The position numbers and the translations under genes were made by a program. Source: JACRPI01 sp964385055 (GTDB taxonomy: Archaea; Nanobdellota; Nanobdellia; Woesearchaeales; DSVV01). Taken from it: DNA of 64,000 nucleotides. The stretch spans positions 1-64,000 of the forward strand of contig CAYLMH010000002.1 in assembly GCA_964385055.1 (NCBI GenBank). The letters run 5' to 3'. Under the pieces are notes generated by a model. The model was given only the letters and a program-made list of their open reading frames with translations, did not search any database and was not told the DNA's origin. Of this stretch, positions 7,843 through 16,812 are shown piece by piece (the stretch's first letter is position 1; each line of letters opens with the position of its first letter).

Positions 7843-7943
7843 TTTTCCGAAAATCTTACGGATATTTCGAAGAGTTTTCGGATAAACCGAATTAGTTTCG
7901 GAAAAATATGAAAAATAGCTCTTTTTTTCGGATGATCCGAAAA
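7843..7943. promoter_or_regulatory. Cluster of TCCGAA/TTCGGA repeats with one long palindrome
   Basis: Within about 100 bases are TTTTCCGAAAAT, TTTTCGGAT, ACCGAAT, TTTCGGAAAA and a 9-bp inverted repeat, TTTTCGGAT-G-ATCCGAAAA (7925-7943). It lies upstream of the + strand gene at 8011 and behind the tRNA. A multi-site operator or a structural element is likely. No initiator gene is nearby to support an origin. Confidence 0.4.
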
Positions 7944-8010
7944 TATTTTCGCTAGAAAAATGATTTTTCTCTTCACAAGCTATTTAAACAGAACAAAAGT
8001 TGCTCTGCAT

Positions 8011-9192
8011 ATGACCGAAAAGTCCATCGAAATNNNNNNNNNNGAGACACATCAATTTTAGAAAAATTCTCCGGCCAAAAAAAAAATACCTTCTCATAAA
8101 ACAGATGTCCAGCTCTACAAACTTTTTGGGCCAAATGGTTCTCACATTACGCGTTATCTTGTTTCGACACCAGAAACACGCGCAATCTGCAATCAACCAG
8201 AAATCTTTGGTATGGAATTTACAGAAAAATTGCACACTGCAATTAGAAAAACACTCGAAGTGTTGCCTGAAGCAGATCAGTTTAAACAATGGCCGGACTA
8301 TGAAACAAACGTTATTTCTATTTTGCGTGGTGGCTTGAATTTTGGGATTCGTGAATCGCTCGCAAAAGCATATGGGTACAATAAACATTCAACGACATAT
8401 CTTATTTCCCAGCGAACAAAAGATCCTGTCACGAACAAATGGTCCGCTGAAGTGCAGACGTACAAAAAAATTACCATTCCTAAAGTAGTCAATTTCTTTT
8501 TAGGGGATGTCATCGGCACAGGAACAAGTCTTCGTGAAGCACTTGCTGCGCTTGACAAGGTTATTGAACAAGTCAATGTCCGAACAGTGAAACGATTTAC
8601 TGTGATGACATTTGGTTGCTATCGCGCGGAAAAAGTGCTTGAAGAATATGACGCGCAGCTGCGAAAAAAGTTTCCAGATTATCAGGGAACAACGATTATT
8701 TATTTCGAAGGCAAATTTAAACTCGTGAACAACGAGATTGCTTCTGGCATTCGACTTACTGATTCAGGGACTGATTTTCTACGCAGAGATTGCATGCTGA
8801 CGCCAGAATTTGCCCTCAGCCAGTATGAACAGGCGTATTTTCCTCTTGAACGCTGTACTATTTATGACGCGGGGAGCCGTGCGTTTGATATTTTGCTTTA
8901 CAAAGCAGAATTGCAGGAATACTGGGCAAAAATGCTCAGCGAAGCAAACAATGGATATACATTGTTTGACGCGCTTCAAGATCGATATCCGGATTTATAT
9001 GCGTCTCAGGAAGAGTTCATGATTGAGAAAAAGCAGTTGTGGCATGGAATTTCTGACAACTTTTTGCAGCAAATGTGGCTTGCTCATGAACAGCGTTGGA
9101 ATCCTGCGTTTATTGAGTACGCGAAATCTCCTGAAGCGTTGAAAAAAATTTGTATTTTACGTCTTGAGATGATTCAGAATCATGAGTGCTGA
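8011..9192 (+). CDS. Phosphoribosyltransferase-like protein, broken by an assembly gap and a frameshift
   Basis: The start ATG at 8011 is followed by an N gap (8034-8043) and a run of ten A (8077-8086). Before the A run the gap-adjacent frame is closed by a TAG, while another frame reads HINFRKILRPKK. After it, the frame THTDVQLYKLFGPNGSHITRYL-like region (8101 onward) stays open to 9192. One base is therefore probably wrong in the A run. The core has ISILRGGLNFG and FFLGDVIGTGTS, the PRPP-binding strand-loop of type I phosphoribosyltransferases, followed by about 190 residues of an unrecognised C-terminal domain. Substrate base unknown. Purine or orotate transferase families do not usually have such a long tail. 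Confidence 0.75.
8034..8043. other. Assembly gap (10 N)
   Basis: Ten N near the start of the phosphoribosyltransferase-like gene. The true length is unknown. Confidence 0.99.
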
Positions 9193-9231
9193 GAGAAAGG
9201 TTAATATATCTCTGGATTTATTTGGTTTATT

Positions 9232-9723
9232 ATGAACATAAAGAAGTGGTTTCAAACACGACAACTCTGGCTTCGTGCTGGAATTATTGGCGCGTCTCTT
9301 TGTATTGTCCTTTTCTTGTTTTATCTCTTTGCGTATTTTCCGGTGTATCGTTTCTTTTTTGAACAAGAAGAATCAAACGCGGTACTTATTCTTCCTACAA
9401 TAACAGGGCATATATTTCCAATTCTTTCTCATTTTATTGTTGAAGGTTCTTCTTTGACCAGCCAATTTTGTCCATATACTGAGCAGCATTGTGTATACTG
9501 GATGGCTGAAGAAATTGCTGTTGAGGAGAATAGAGAATGCGTTCCATGGATCTCAGAAGGAGTTTCTGGATGCTGTGCTCAATTAGAAATGAGTCCAGTC
9601 GCTGCGTGCGCTGATCGTGTGGAGATGGGTGTCTCTCTTGCCATGAGTGCGCTCTTAGTCTTTGTTTATTTTGTTCTTGGCGCAGGAATTGGCTTTGTTG
9701 TTCAGAAGAGAAGGAAGAAATAA
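9232..9723 (+). CDS. Small membrane protein with Cys-rich extracytoplasmic loop
   Basis: This 163-residue protein is not recognised. It has two membrane segments (about 16-38 and 136-157) and a loop of about 100 residues between them carrying six Cys (FCPYTEQHC, REC, GCC, AAC), which could form disulfides outside the cell. Positive charges at both ends place both termini inside. The start follows TTAATATAT about 30 bases upstream. It is probably a single gene between the phosphoribosyltransferase and a convergent glycosyltransferase. Confidence 0.7.
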   Translation: MNIKKWFQTRQLWLRAGIIGASLCIVLFLFYLFAYFPVYRFFFEQEESNAVLILPTITGHIFPILSHFIVEGSSLTSQFCPYTEQHCVYWMAEEIAVEENRECVPWISEGVSGCCAQLEMSPVAACADRVEMGVSLAMSALLVFVYFVLGAGIGFVVQKRRKK

Positions 9724-9749
9724 TAATTCTTATTTTTTATGGTATTTCT

Positions 9750-10385
9750 CTAATATCCCTTCTTCGTCTTTGTGAAAAACGCAGAAAATTGACGGAAGAT
9801 TGTCCAGCAATATCCTTCTGTTTCTAATCTTCGTGAAGATGTTTTGATATAACTGGTTGTAATGTATTTCATTCTTCCTTTCTTTTTTAGTTTTAGGATG
9901 AGGTCCGTGTCTTCTGCAAGATGTCTCGATTCATCATAGCCTGTGAAAACATTTGCTTTGCAGAACAGCATTCCTGATGCTGCAAGAAAAAAATGCCTGA
10001 AGAAATTGCCGACACTCCACAGTATTTTTGCTTTCCACAAATTTTCCAGTGACCTTGTTTTTGTGACACCACCACTATATCCTTCTTTTATTGCTTTGTG
10101 TATCTCCGCAAGAAGATTTGGTGCAATAGTACTATCCGCATCTAAGAAAACAAGAACATCTCCTTTTGCTTTATTTGCTCCATAATTTCGTGCAGTGGAG
10201 ACATTTTTCTTTTTTATTTCAAATATCTTTTTTGTATATTTCTTTGCAATGGTTGGTGTTTTATCTGTGCAACTATCGCAGACAACAATAACTTCATAAT
10301 CTGAAAATGATTGTTGTTTGATACTCTGCAAGCATGCTGCAACATAGTTTTCTTCATTGTGTGCAGGAATGATGATGGAGAGCAT
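9750..10385 (-). CDS. Family 2 glycosyltransferase
   Basis: A 211-residue GT-A fold enzyme that moves sugar from a nucleotide donor. LSIIIPAHNEENYV at the N-terminus, VVCDSCTDKT, the ARNYGANKAKGDVLVFLDADS stretch with its metal-binding DAD (about residues 77-79), and HLAEDTDLILKLKK with the acceptor-side ED are all present. No membrane segment is convincing, although the hydrophobic stretch around FFRHFFLAASGMLF may touch the membrane. The closest roles are lipid-linked sugar synthesis or dolichol-phosphate type transfer. It is the only gene on its strand here. Confidence 0.88.
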   Translation of the reverse strand: MLSIIIPAHNEENYVAACLQSIKQQSFSDYEVIVVCDSCTDKTPTIAKKYTKKIFEIKKKNVSTARNYGANKAKGDVLVFLDADSTIAPNLLAEIHKAIKEGYSGGVTKTRSLENLWKAKILWSVGNFFRHFFLAASGMLFCKANVFTGYDESRHLAEDTDLILKLKKKGRMKYITTSYIKTSSRRLETEGYCWTIFRQFSAFFTKTKKGY

Positions 10386-10469
10386 ATCTTCATGGTATTC
10401 TTTCTCTTTTTAATGATTTGCGGTGAACTGTAAGATAATTATATAAATGGAGTATTGTTCCATTTTCTT

Positions 10470-11105
10470 ATGACAAACACCCTTCTCAATGATCTCCGCT
10501 GGAGATACGCGACAAAACAATTTGATGCAACGAAAAAAGTTTCTGAACAGGATCTTCAGGAACTCCTTGAAGCGCTTCGCCTCTCTGCTTCTTCTTTTGG
10601 CTTACAGCCATGGAAGTTTCTTGTGGTGACTGACGCAACACTACGAAAAGAATTACAACAGCACGCATGGAATCAATCGCAAGTTGTTGACGCTTCTCAT
10701 CTTCTTGTTCTTTGCGCGCGAACAGATGTGAATGAGGCATACGTCAAGAAATATGTGGAAACGCTTGCATCAACTCGAAAGATTCCTTCTGAATCCTTGA
10801 AAGGATATCAAGATATGATGCTTGGCTTTGTTGCACACAAAGATCGCGCTGCACTCATCGAGTGGGCAAAATTGCAAGTTTACATTGCGCTTGGTAATTT
10901 ATTGACTGTTTGCAGTCATAAACGAATTGACACCTGTCCTATGGAAGGTTTTGACGCAACTGCTTTTGATAAAATACTGGGACTTGAAAAAATGCATCTA
11001 ACTACTGCTGTTCTTTGTCCTATTGGTTATCGTTCTGCAAATGATACATACGCTGCTGCAGGGAAAGTACGATTTGGAATAGATGATGTTGTTTTGCGGA
11101 AATAG
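10470..11105 (+). CDS. Nitroreductase-family flavoprotein
   Basis: A 211-residue FMN enzyme of the NfsB/oxygen-insensitive nitroreductase type. RYATKQFDATKKVSEQDL at the N-terminus, LSASSFGLQPWKFLVVTD (FMN-contacting loop), then VYIALGNLLTVC and DTCPMEGFD match this family, whose members reduce nitroaromatics, quinones or dihydropteridine. The ATG at 10470 has TATATAA about 27 bases upstream, so a leaderless transcript is likely. A TTG 15 bases earlier is less likely. The natural substrate is unknown. It is unrelated in context to the second nitroreductase at 45979. Confidence 0.88.
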   Translation: MTNTLLNDLRWRYATKQFDATKKVSEQDLQELLEALRLSASSFGLQPWKFLVVTDATLRKELQQHAWNQSQVVDASHLLVLCARTDVNEAYVKKYVETLASTRKIPSESLKGYQDMMLGFVAHKDRAALIEWAKLQVYIALGNLLTVCSHKRIDTCPMEGFDATAFDKILGLEKMHLTTAVLCPIGYRSANDTYAAAGKVRFGIDDVVLRK

Positions 11106-11174
11106 TTGTCTTTTTATTTCTTTTTTTCTCATTTTTTCTTTCATTCTTTCCTTTTTTGAATTTTGTTATCTTTT
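11106..11174 (+). terminator. T-rich termination region
   Basis: Repeated T runs (up to seven T) follow the nitroreductase stop codon, as expected for factor-light archaeal termination. Confidence 0.45.
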
Positions 11175-11198
11175 TTTATGAGTTAAATAATCCATAAT

Positions 11199-11366
11199 AC
11201 CCCATGCAATGCTTCGCGTTGCATGGGTCCCCCTGACATTTTGCGTTTTGCTGGGCGAATATGAAAAGGTTGTGCGTGTTTTCGTGTTTGTTGTTGTTCA
11301 GTTAGCTTTTAATCGCCTTATTGCTTTATTGACAGGGGGACCCATTCCGGTAAATGCAGGAATGGG
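11199..11366. repeat. Paired-hairpin element in a 369-base intergenic region
   Basis: Left hairpin CCCATGCAA (11201-11209) / TTGCATGGG (11219-11227) has a loop containing CTTCG. Right hairpin is CCCATTCC (11341-11348) / GGAATGGG (11359-11366). Between them, ATGGGTCCCCCTG just after the left hairpin is the exact inverse of CAGGGGGACCCAT (11333-11345). The whole unit is thus an imperfect inverted repeat around about 95 unique bases. It could be a small non-autonomous mobile element or a structured RNA. The open frame running through it looks accidental. Confidence 0.55.
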
Positions 11367-11474
11367 GTTATTATTATCTTGTTTAGACTTCTTTTTTATT
11401 AAAATGAGTTACGTCTTTCTTTCTGTGTGCACACTTTCGAAAGGTTTATATCCTTCTTTTCTCTGAATGAAGGT

Positions 11475-13712
11475 ATGAAAAATAGTTTTTTTGTTGTTTC
11501 AGTTTTTTCTTTCATCATCTTCGCACTTCTTGCTTTTTCTGCCTTCGCAGAAGCTGAAGAAGTTTTCTCAGATAGTGTTCTTGAAGATGATACTTTTGAA
11601 CTTGATGATGAAACGTATACTGTGCATGAATACGCGGATTACACTGGCGTTCGCATTAGTTCAAACAAATATGGAAGCATTCTCATTGATGAAGAAGGCG
11701 GCACTGCGACAAAAGGACCATACACTTTTACGCTTGATTCCATTACACAGGACGGAAGCGATGTCACTTTTGAAATTACTGTGGAAAAAGAACAATCATC
11801 TGTCAGCGTGAGCAGAGAAGCGAGCGCATCAACTGGAAATGTGGGAGACGAAGTTGAAATTACCGTCACGATTTCCAATGAAGGAGATGATTCTATCTCT
11901 GTTACTTATTCTGAGGATCTTCCTTCAACTGTTGATATTCAAGGAACACCAGAAATTACTAAAGGAACTTCTACCTCTTCACAGAAATCAACAGCTGCTG
12001 ATGTTTATTGGAATGGTGTTCTCTATGAAGATGAATCCGCGACTATTGTTTATACCATTGTCATTGATGCTTATCCTTCTTCTGGCTCTGACATCACCTT
12101 TGACGATGTTACTTTCACTTATGAAGATGACACAGGTGAATATGAAGACACGGTTGATTCTTTGACTATAAGTCTCACAGATCCTCTTGCGATCTCTTTT
12201 ACTCTCGCATCTGATGAAGACGCAATTTCTCTTGGAACTGAAATGGAATACACAGTCACGCTTTCTAATAATCTTGACCGCGCAATTACTGTTGATTCTT
12301 TTGTTTTGACGCTTCCTTCTACTGTCAGCGCCTCTTATATTGATACGCAACTCGATGAACAAGAAGATGGAACCTATAATTGGACAGGGTCTTTAAGCAG
12401 TTATGGAGATCAATCTTTTTCAGTCTTCATTATTCCTGAAAGCGGTGGAACACATACATTGGACGCATCAGCGGATTATAGTTATACTTATTCTGGTTCA
12501 GACGCGCAATCGTATTCCACTTCTGAAAGCACTTCTTTTAGTATTGATGTTGCTGACGTTATCCCTATAATTACGCTGAGCAGCGAAACATTTGATGGAG
12601 GAGAACCCATTATTGTTTATTATTATGTGAATAATTCCGATACTGAAATCAGTTATTCAAATGTTGATATTACTCTTACGTCAGATCCTTCTGATTTGTT
12701 CTCTGTTATTCATTATGTTGCTTCTCTTCCTAAAAATACAAAAACACTTATCAAAAAACAAAATTTTACTGCGCCGTATTCTGATACTGCATTAGAATAT
12801 GAAGTGACCATGGAAGGCGATCTTGGCGGGGGAAGCACATTTGAAGAATCAGAAACTATTTCGATTAACGCCGCGACGTTTACTGCGCCATACGGTCTTT
12901 CTTATACTGTTGATGGGTATGATGAAGAAAACACCAACATGACGCTTGTTTTATCGCTTCTGACGACCATGGCAGATAAACCAACAAGACTTGCAGTTGT
13001 TCATACTGCTGATCCAGATTACAAAAAGACAGTCTCTTTGACCACAGACGCAATTGACGAGCTTTTCGCGACGCAAGAACCGTATAGTACGTCTTGGAGC
13101 ATTCCTGTTGCTGCGTTTACTGATGAAGAAGTAACGCTTGACATTCAGTTGCAGTATACTGTTAATGATATTGATTACATCAAATCTCTTTCTGAAACAA
13201 TTCCTGTATATCAAGAACTAGAAGTGGAAGAAGAGATCAATGAAACAGTTTCCAATGAAACTCTTTCTAACACCACTGAAGAAATTTCTGAAGAAATAAA
13301 TACGACAGAAGTAAATGCAACAGAAGAAACAACAGTGGTTATAACAGGAGAAGAAGAACATAGTTCACGAAAATGGGTTGGATTCCTTCTTATTTTAGGC
13401 GGGCTTGGTGTTGCGGGAGTAAGTTTGCGCTACTTTATTATGAAACAGCAGAAAGCATCAGCGATCAAAAAATCTATCCAAAGTATGACGAAGAACAGTA
13501 CGACGCAGGAGAAAGTTGCCAGTATTTTTGAAAAAGCCAAGGAAATTATCATTCATGATGTTCCAAGTCCTGAAGAAGGGTATGAAAAATTGGAGAGTTT
13601 TATCCGCCACAGTTTTAGTCAAGGAAAGAACAATGAAGAAATTAAGAAAATTCTTGCGGCAAAAGGCTGGATGGAAGAGATTGTGGAGAGTTATTTGAGA
13701 AGGTTTAAGTAA
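11475..13712 (+). CDS. Large secreted surface protein with one C-terminal membrane anchor
   Basis: A 745-residue protein. Signal peptide (about 1-25), then a long acidic, Thr/Ser-rich extracytoplasmic part made of beta-sandwich domains. The block EVEITVTISNEGDDSISVTY resembles the DUF11/CARDB type repeats of archaeal surface proteins, and similar VTLSNN blocks recur. A Thr/Asn/Glu-rich linker with several NxT/S sites precedes a membrane segment (about 637-657). A cytoplasmic tail of about 85 residues ends in two helical hairpins (GYEKLESFIRHSFSQGKNNE and the following AAKGWMEEIVESYLRRF), a UBA-like pattern. The ATG at 11475 was chosen because the signal peptide starts there and TTTATAT lies about 30 bases upstream. 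Confidence 0.82.
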   Translation: MKNSFFVVSVFSFIIFALLAFSAFAEAEEVFSDSVLEDDTFELDDETYTVHEYADYTGVRISSNKYGSILIDEEGGTATKGPYTFTLDSITQDGSDVTFEITVEKEQSSVSVSREASASTGNVGDEVEITVTISNEGDDSISVTYSEDLPSTVDIQGTPEITKGTSTSSQKSTAADVYWNGVLYEDESATIVYTIVIDAYPSSGSDITFDDVTFTYEDDTGEYEDTVDSLTISLTDPLAISFTLASDEDAISLGTEMEYTVTLSNNLDRAITVDSFVLTLPSTVSASYIDTQLDEQEDGTYNWTGSLSSYGDQSFSVFIIPESGGTHTLDASADYSYTYSGSDAQSYSTSESTSFSIDVADVIPIITLSSETFDGGEPIIVYYYVNNSDTEISYSNVDITLTSDPSDLFSVIHYVASLPKNTKTLIKKQNFTAPYSDTALEYEVTMEGDLGGGSTFEESETISINAATFTAPYGLSYTVDGYDEENTNMTLVLSLLTTMADKPTRLAVVHTADPDYKKTVSLTTDAIDELFATQEPYSTSWSIPVAAFTDEEVTLDIQLQYTVNDIDYIKSLSETIPVYQELEVEEEINETVSNETLSNTTEEISEEINTTEVNATEETTVVITGEEEHSSRKWVGFLLILGGLGVAGVSLRYFIMKQQKASAIKKSIQSMTKNSTTQEKVASIFEKAKEIIIHDVPSPEEGYEKLESFIRHSFSQGKNNEEIKKILAAKGWMEEIVESYLRRFK

Positions 13713-13789
13713 ATGATTCTTATGGTTATTGGTGTGATGAAGTAAGATCTTCCATAAAACTTAAAAAGGGTTATGGAAGAATAGAGAAA

Positions 13790-14242
13790 ATGAGTAAAGA
13801 TAAGCGATTATATAGTGCTCGTAGAGCTCCGCCAGTTATTAATGCATGGGACGCATTCGAACCAGAAGCTGATACTCCTTGTCTTTTTGCACATGGATTT
13901 ACGCTGATTGATGAATATCCAGAAGCGCCACATTATCCTCATCTCATTTTAGCTCCAGCTCTGGGAACAAGTGAGAGTCCTCATTTTGGTGTTGGTCTTT
14001 ATCTTACTCCTCATGCATCTCGTCACGTCTTACGTCATCCTTCTGAAGATCGAGATGTTGGACAGCTCGTTGACACTCTTGCAGAGCATCTTGCTTCTGC
14101 TCGGTTTACCAGTGACATTCTTGAAGTAAAGACTGAGACTCCTCTTCGTATTTATGTTGTCGATCCTACATGGAGACCTGTTGCAGAACGATTTGTCGCA
14201 GAATATGGTAGACCAATTAATGGAGATCTTTCTTCCAAGTGA
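13790..14242 (+). CDS. Hypothetical protein
   Basis: A 150-residue soluble protein, not recognised. Pro- and His-rich in the middle (EYPEAPHYPHLILAP, SPHFGVGLYLTPHASRHVL), with no signal peptide or membrane segment. A TTAAAAA element about 28 bases before the ATG suggests its own leaderless promoter. It lies between the surface protein and the convergent DUF655 gene. No motif allows a function to be named. Confidence 0.65.
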   Translation: MSKDKRLYSARRAPPVINAWDAFEPEADTPCLFAHGFTLIDEYPEAPHYPHLILAPALGTSESPHFGVGLYLTPHASRHVLRHPSEDRDVGQLVDTLAEHLASARFTSDILEVKTETPLRIYVVDPTWRPVAERFVAEYGRPINGDLSSK

Positions 14243-14278
14243 ATTAAACAATAGAAATTTATTTTGTCTTCTGAGAAG

Positions 14279-14854
14279 TTATCTATCTACAAAAATATGA
14301 TACTTTTCATTGCCTTCTAATTCAGAAACAATTCTCTTCACGACTGTTTTTTCTGGATCTGGCATGAGTTTGACTCGCGTTTTAATGTCCGCGAAATTCT
14401 CAAACGGTTTTTCTTCTCGCGCTTCAATAATTTCCCACATGTGCTTCTTTCCAAGTCCTGGCAAAAGCTCAAGCTGATGCATTCTTGTGGAAAGGGGCTG
14501 CGCTTTATTGAAAAATTCAATGAACTTTGTTTGATTGGTATGGACAATTTCCTTGATGACAAACTCGAGTTCTTGTTTTGCTGTTCCTGTGAGCTTGTGC
14601 ATTGGAAGTCTTCCGACAATATGCTGGATCTCATCTCGTTTGTCTGGTCCAATATATAATTCTTGCATGAGTTTTAATGTGGTTCCTTTTTTTGGAACAA
14701 GTTCTAATAAGGTAAAGTGATCTTTTCCTACTGCTTGCACTATCGCTGTCTTCTTATGTGTTGGTCGTGGATCTAACGGATAGCCGTTTGGCAGGAAATC
14801 TAAGACTAATACTTTTTCTTCTCTAATACTTGCTTCTCTTTGCATTTGTTCCAT
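14279..14854 (-). CDS. DUF655 family protein (putative RNA-binding, OB plus HhH)
   Basis: A 191-residue archaeal protein. EEKVLVLDFLPNGYPLDPRP opens the DUF655 family. An OB-like beta region follows (about 12-75, including YIGPDKRDEI), then a helix-hairpin-helix pair with LELLPGLGKKHMWEIIEARE (about 132-151) and FENFADIKTRV. The family is found almost only in archaea and is taken to bind RNA or DNA; its exact role is not established. An in-frame ATG four codons later is possible. The upstream 590 bases are intergenic. Confidence 0.88.
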   Translation of the reverse strand: MEQMQREASIREEKVLVLDFLPNGYPLDPRPTHKKTAIVQAVGKDHFTLLELVPKKGTTLKLMQELYIGPDKRDEIQHIVGRLPMHKLTGTAKQELEFVIKEIVHTNQTKFIEFFNKAQPLSTRMHQLELLPGLGKKHMWEIIEAREEKPFENFADIKTRVKLMPDPEKTVVKRIVSELEGNEKYHIFVDR

Positions 14855-14977
14855 AGTTTCACGTTTAGTTAGGATGTAGTCTATTCAGTCCCCCAACTCC
14901 TTAAATCTCTATTTATATTGTGGTAGAACTATATAAAACTTTTGAAACAAGAAGACTTTGTTTTAGTTTTGCTTTTT

Positions 14978-15108
14978 AACAAAAAACAACAACAAAGGCA
15001 GCAAACACGGTCATTTTTCTTCGAAAAATGCCCTATTCGCAAAGGTAAAATCCACACTTCGTATGGATTTTCCCTCTGCACTCAGTTTGCGCCATGTTGT
15101 TTTTTGTT
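14978..15108. repeat. Multi-branched palindromic element (possible structured RNA)
   Basis: A closing stem of 14 perfect pairs (14978-14991 with 15095-15108, AACAAAAAACAACA/TGTTGTTTTTTGTT) encloses a second stem GCAAAC/GTTTGC (15001-15006 with 15085-15090). Inside are two hairpins, CATTTTTC/GAAAAATG (15012-15030) and AAAATCCA/TGGATTTT (15047-15071). This nested fold covers 131 bases and is symmetric enough to fold on either strand. It is not a tRNA, and I see no RNase P or SRP RNA signatures. Confidence 0.5.
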
Positions 15109-15440
15109 GGAGAATATTGTAAACCACAATGTTCATTTGAAAACATTTCTTCTCATAAATTTGGACTATCTTTCTTCAGAAAAAAAGGATTACCGGCTCC
15201 CTGCTGGGTTGTTTGGGGGGGGTGGGGTCAATGAGAATTGAGAACTTTCATTGATCCAACAGAGAGCCTGTATCACCATGACGAAGTTGCTGAGTTACAC
15301 AACCTCTTAGCTATATTTATGTACAAAGATGTATATAAATGTTACGAAAATGTATACTGGTTTGGGGACTTTGAAGTTCTCGAGTATGCTGTTCTTCACT
15401 CTAGAGTGGTTTTTCTTAGGTCTTTTTAGAAGTTCTGTTC
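15109..15440. other. Non-coding stretch with a G-rich tract
   Basis: Part of the 586-base gap between the DUF655 and GCS2-type genes. It holds GGG, then eight G, a T and four G (15206-15227), which could form a G-quadruplex. A TTG-started frame of 63 codons (15238-15429) has a fairly protein-like composition but no visible ribosome binding site or promoter, so it is not called as a gene. Confidence 0.4.
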
Positions 15441-16751
15441 TTACACAATCTGTTTCAGAGAAACAGGAATTTCTTTTTTTAGTCGTTCTGCGTAATGCAC
15501 TGCGATTTCTTCTGCTGTCTTTTGCTGCAGTTCTGTTCCTTTCTCCCAGCCTTTCTTCTTTGCGTACAAAAGAATCTCATCAGAAAGTGTTTTTTGTTCA
15601 GCAAGCATTTTTGCGAATGGTCTTAAGATGCGTCTATTTTTCCCTTTCATGTCTTTTTTTGCGAATTTGAGCACTGCTTTACAATAAGTCTGCATATATT
15701 TGTTTTCGATTCCTTCATACGCTGAATGCACCTGCAATGTTTTGTGGATAAAACGTTCTGGTGGGACAAATAGTTTCTCGTCTTCCACTCTGAATGGTTT
15801 TTTTATTCCTACGTCGCTTGGAACAATCTCTAAATTCTCATCAGAAACTCTTTTTACTGTTGCTTTTATCAACGCAGCAGCTGCGATAAAATGCGCAGGA
15901 TAATTCATATCCATACCCCGCTGTTCCAATGTTCCTAACTTATTTATTTTTACAGGATTCCAGGCAGTGTCTAAAAATGATCCGTAATGAGAGAGTGTTT
16001 TAATGTTCATGCCTACTTCTAAGATATTTTTTTTCCAATCATGATATTTTTCTTCAATCATATCAATGACTTCAAAAATAGAATGCTTATAGCCAGGTAA
16101 TTTTCCGAACTCTTCATAATGATGATACAGTGATTGCGCACATTTGAGCGCGGGGCTTCCTCTATACATTAACATTCTGGAATCTTTCGCAAGGTGCTTT
16201 CCCTGATAAAATGGAGAAGATTGCATAAATGTCGTGAGCGCAGGATCCATGGCAATCATTGTGTTGTAACCGTTGACCAACGCATGCTCGTGCTTGAGAT
16301 CAAGGAATTGAAGGAGCGAAATGTTTTTGACCAAAGGAAGGTTAAACGGAAGTTCATAATGACAATGGAACCCTACACATCTTCCCGCGATTAAAAATCT
16401 TTTTTCTCCAAAAATCTCGCTTTTTATTTTATATTTTTTATCTGTTCGCATGAGCGGTGTCATTTTTCCAGGATATGTCGCGAGTGGGAGTAACGAAAGA
16501 TGATGCTTTTCCACTGTTTCCTGAACCTTTTCCATATTTTGCAGAAGAAGAAGCGCTGTTTTTGTGACAAAGGAATGCGGAGGGGCTTTAATCTCTATCA
16601 TATCTTGCGCGCACTCTTGCACGATGTGCTCTCTCATGCTCTGTTTTTTGTGAAGCTCTTTTAACACAAGATCTGCATCATTGGCGATTTTTCCTTTATT
16701 ATTTATCAGAAAAAGTTCTGTTTCCAATCCTATTCTTAGGGGTGATTTCAT
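15441..16751 (-). CDS. GCS2-family carboxylate-amine ligase (glutamate-cysteine ligase-like)
   Basis: A 436-residue ATP-grasp-like ligase of the glutamate-cysteine ligase type 2 family. IGLETELFLIN at the N-terminus is the family GxExE substrate/metal motif, DMIEIKAPP matches the second acidic strand, and VGFHCHYELP (about residue 125) matches the HxH strand. Enzymes of this family join an amino acid amine to a gamma-carboxylate, giving gamma-glutamylcysteine in some organisms. No glutathione synthetase is visible nearby, so the product is open. It is a single gene, with no signal peptide. Confidence 0.82.
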   Translation of the reverse strand: MKSPLRIGLETELFLINNKGKIANDADLVLKELHKKQSMREHIVQECAQDMIEIKAPPHSFVTKTALLLLQNMEKVQETVEKHHLSLLPLATYPGKMTPLMRTDKKYKIKSEIFGEKRFLIAGRCVGFHCHYELPFNLPLVKNISLLQFLDLKHEHALVNGYNTMIAMDPALTTFMQSSPFYQGKHLAKDSRMLMYRGSPALKCAQSLYHHYEEFGKLPGYKHSIFEVIDMIEEKYHDWKKNILEVGMNIKTLSHYGSFLDTAWNPVKINKLGTLEQRGMDMNYPAHFIAAAALIKATVKRVSDENLEIVPSDVGIKKPFRVEDEKLFVPPERFIHKTLQVHSAYEGIENKYMQTYCKAVLKFAKKDMKGKNRRILRPFAKMLAEQKTLSDEILLYAKKKGWEKGTELQQKTAEEIAVHYAERLKKEIPVSLKQIV

Positions 16752-16812
16752 GTTTCTGTCTTCTTATTTCTTTTCTCTTATTTAAGGACTTCTGTTTTTT
16801 TCTCTCTTTATT

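Noticed and set aside
7843..7943. Replication origin
   Set aside because: Repeats and AT-rich DNA are suggestive, but there is no Orc1/Cdc6 gene and no origin-recognition-box motif.
11209..11466. 85-codon + strand frame through the paired-hairpin element
   Set aside because: It runs across both hairpins and the inverted repeat, has no ribosome binding site or TATA at the right distance, and ends inside the next promoter.
15238..15429. 63-codon TTG-started frame
   Set aside because: Protein-like composition, but no ribosome binding site, promoter or recognisable motif, and a rare start codon.
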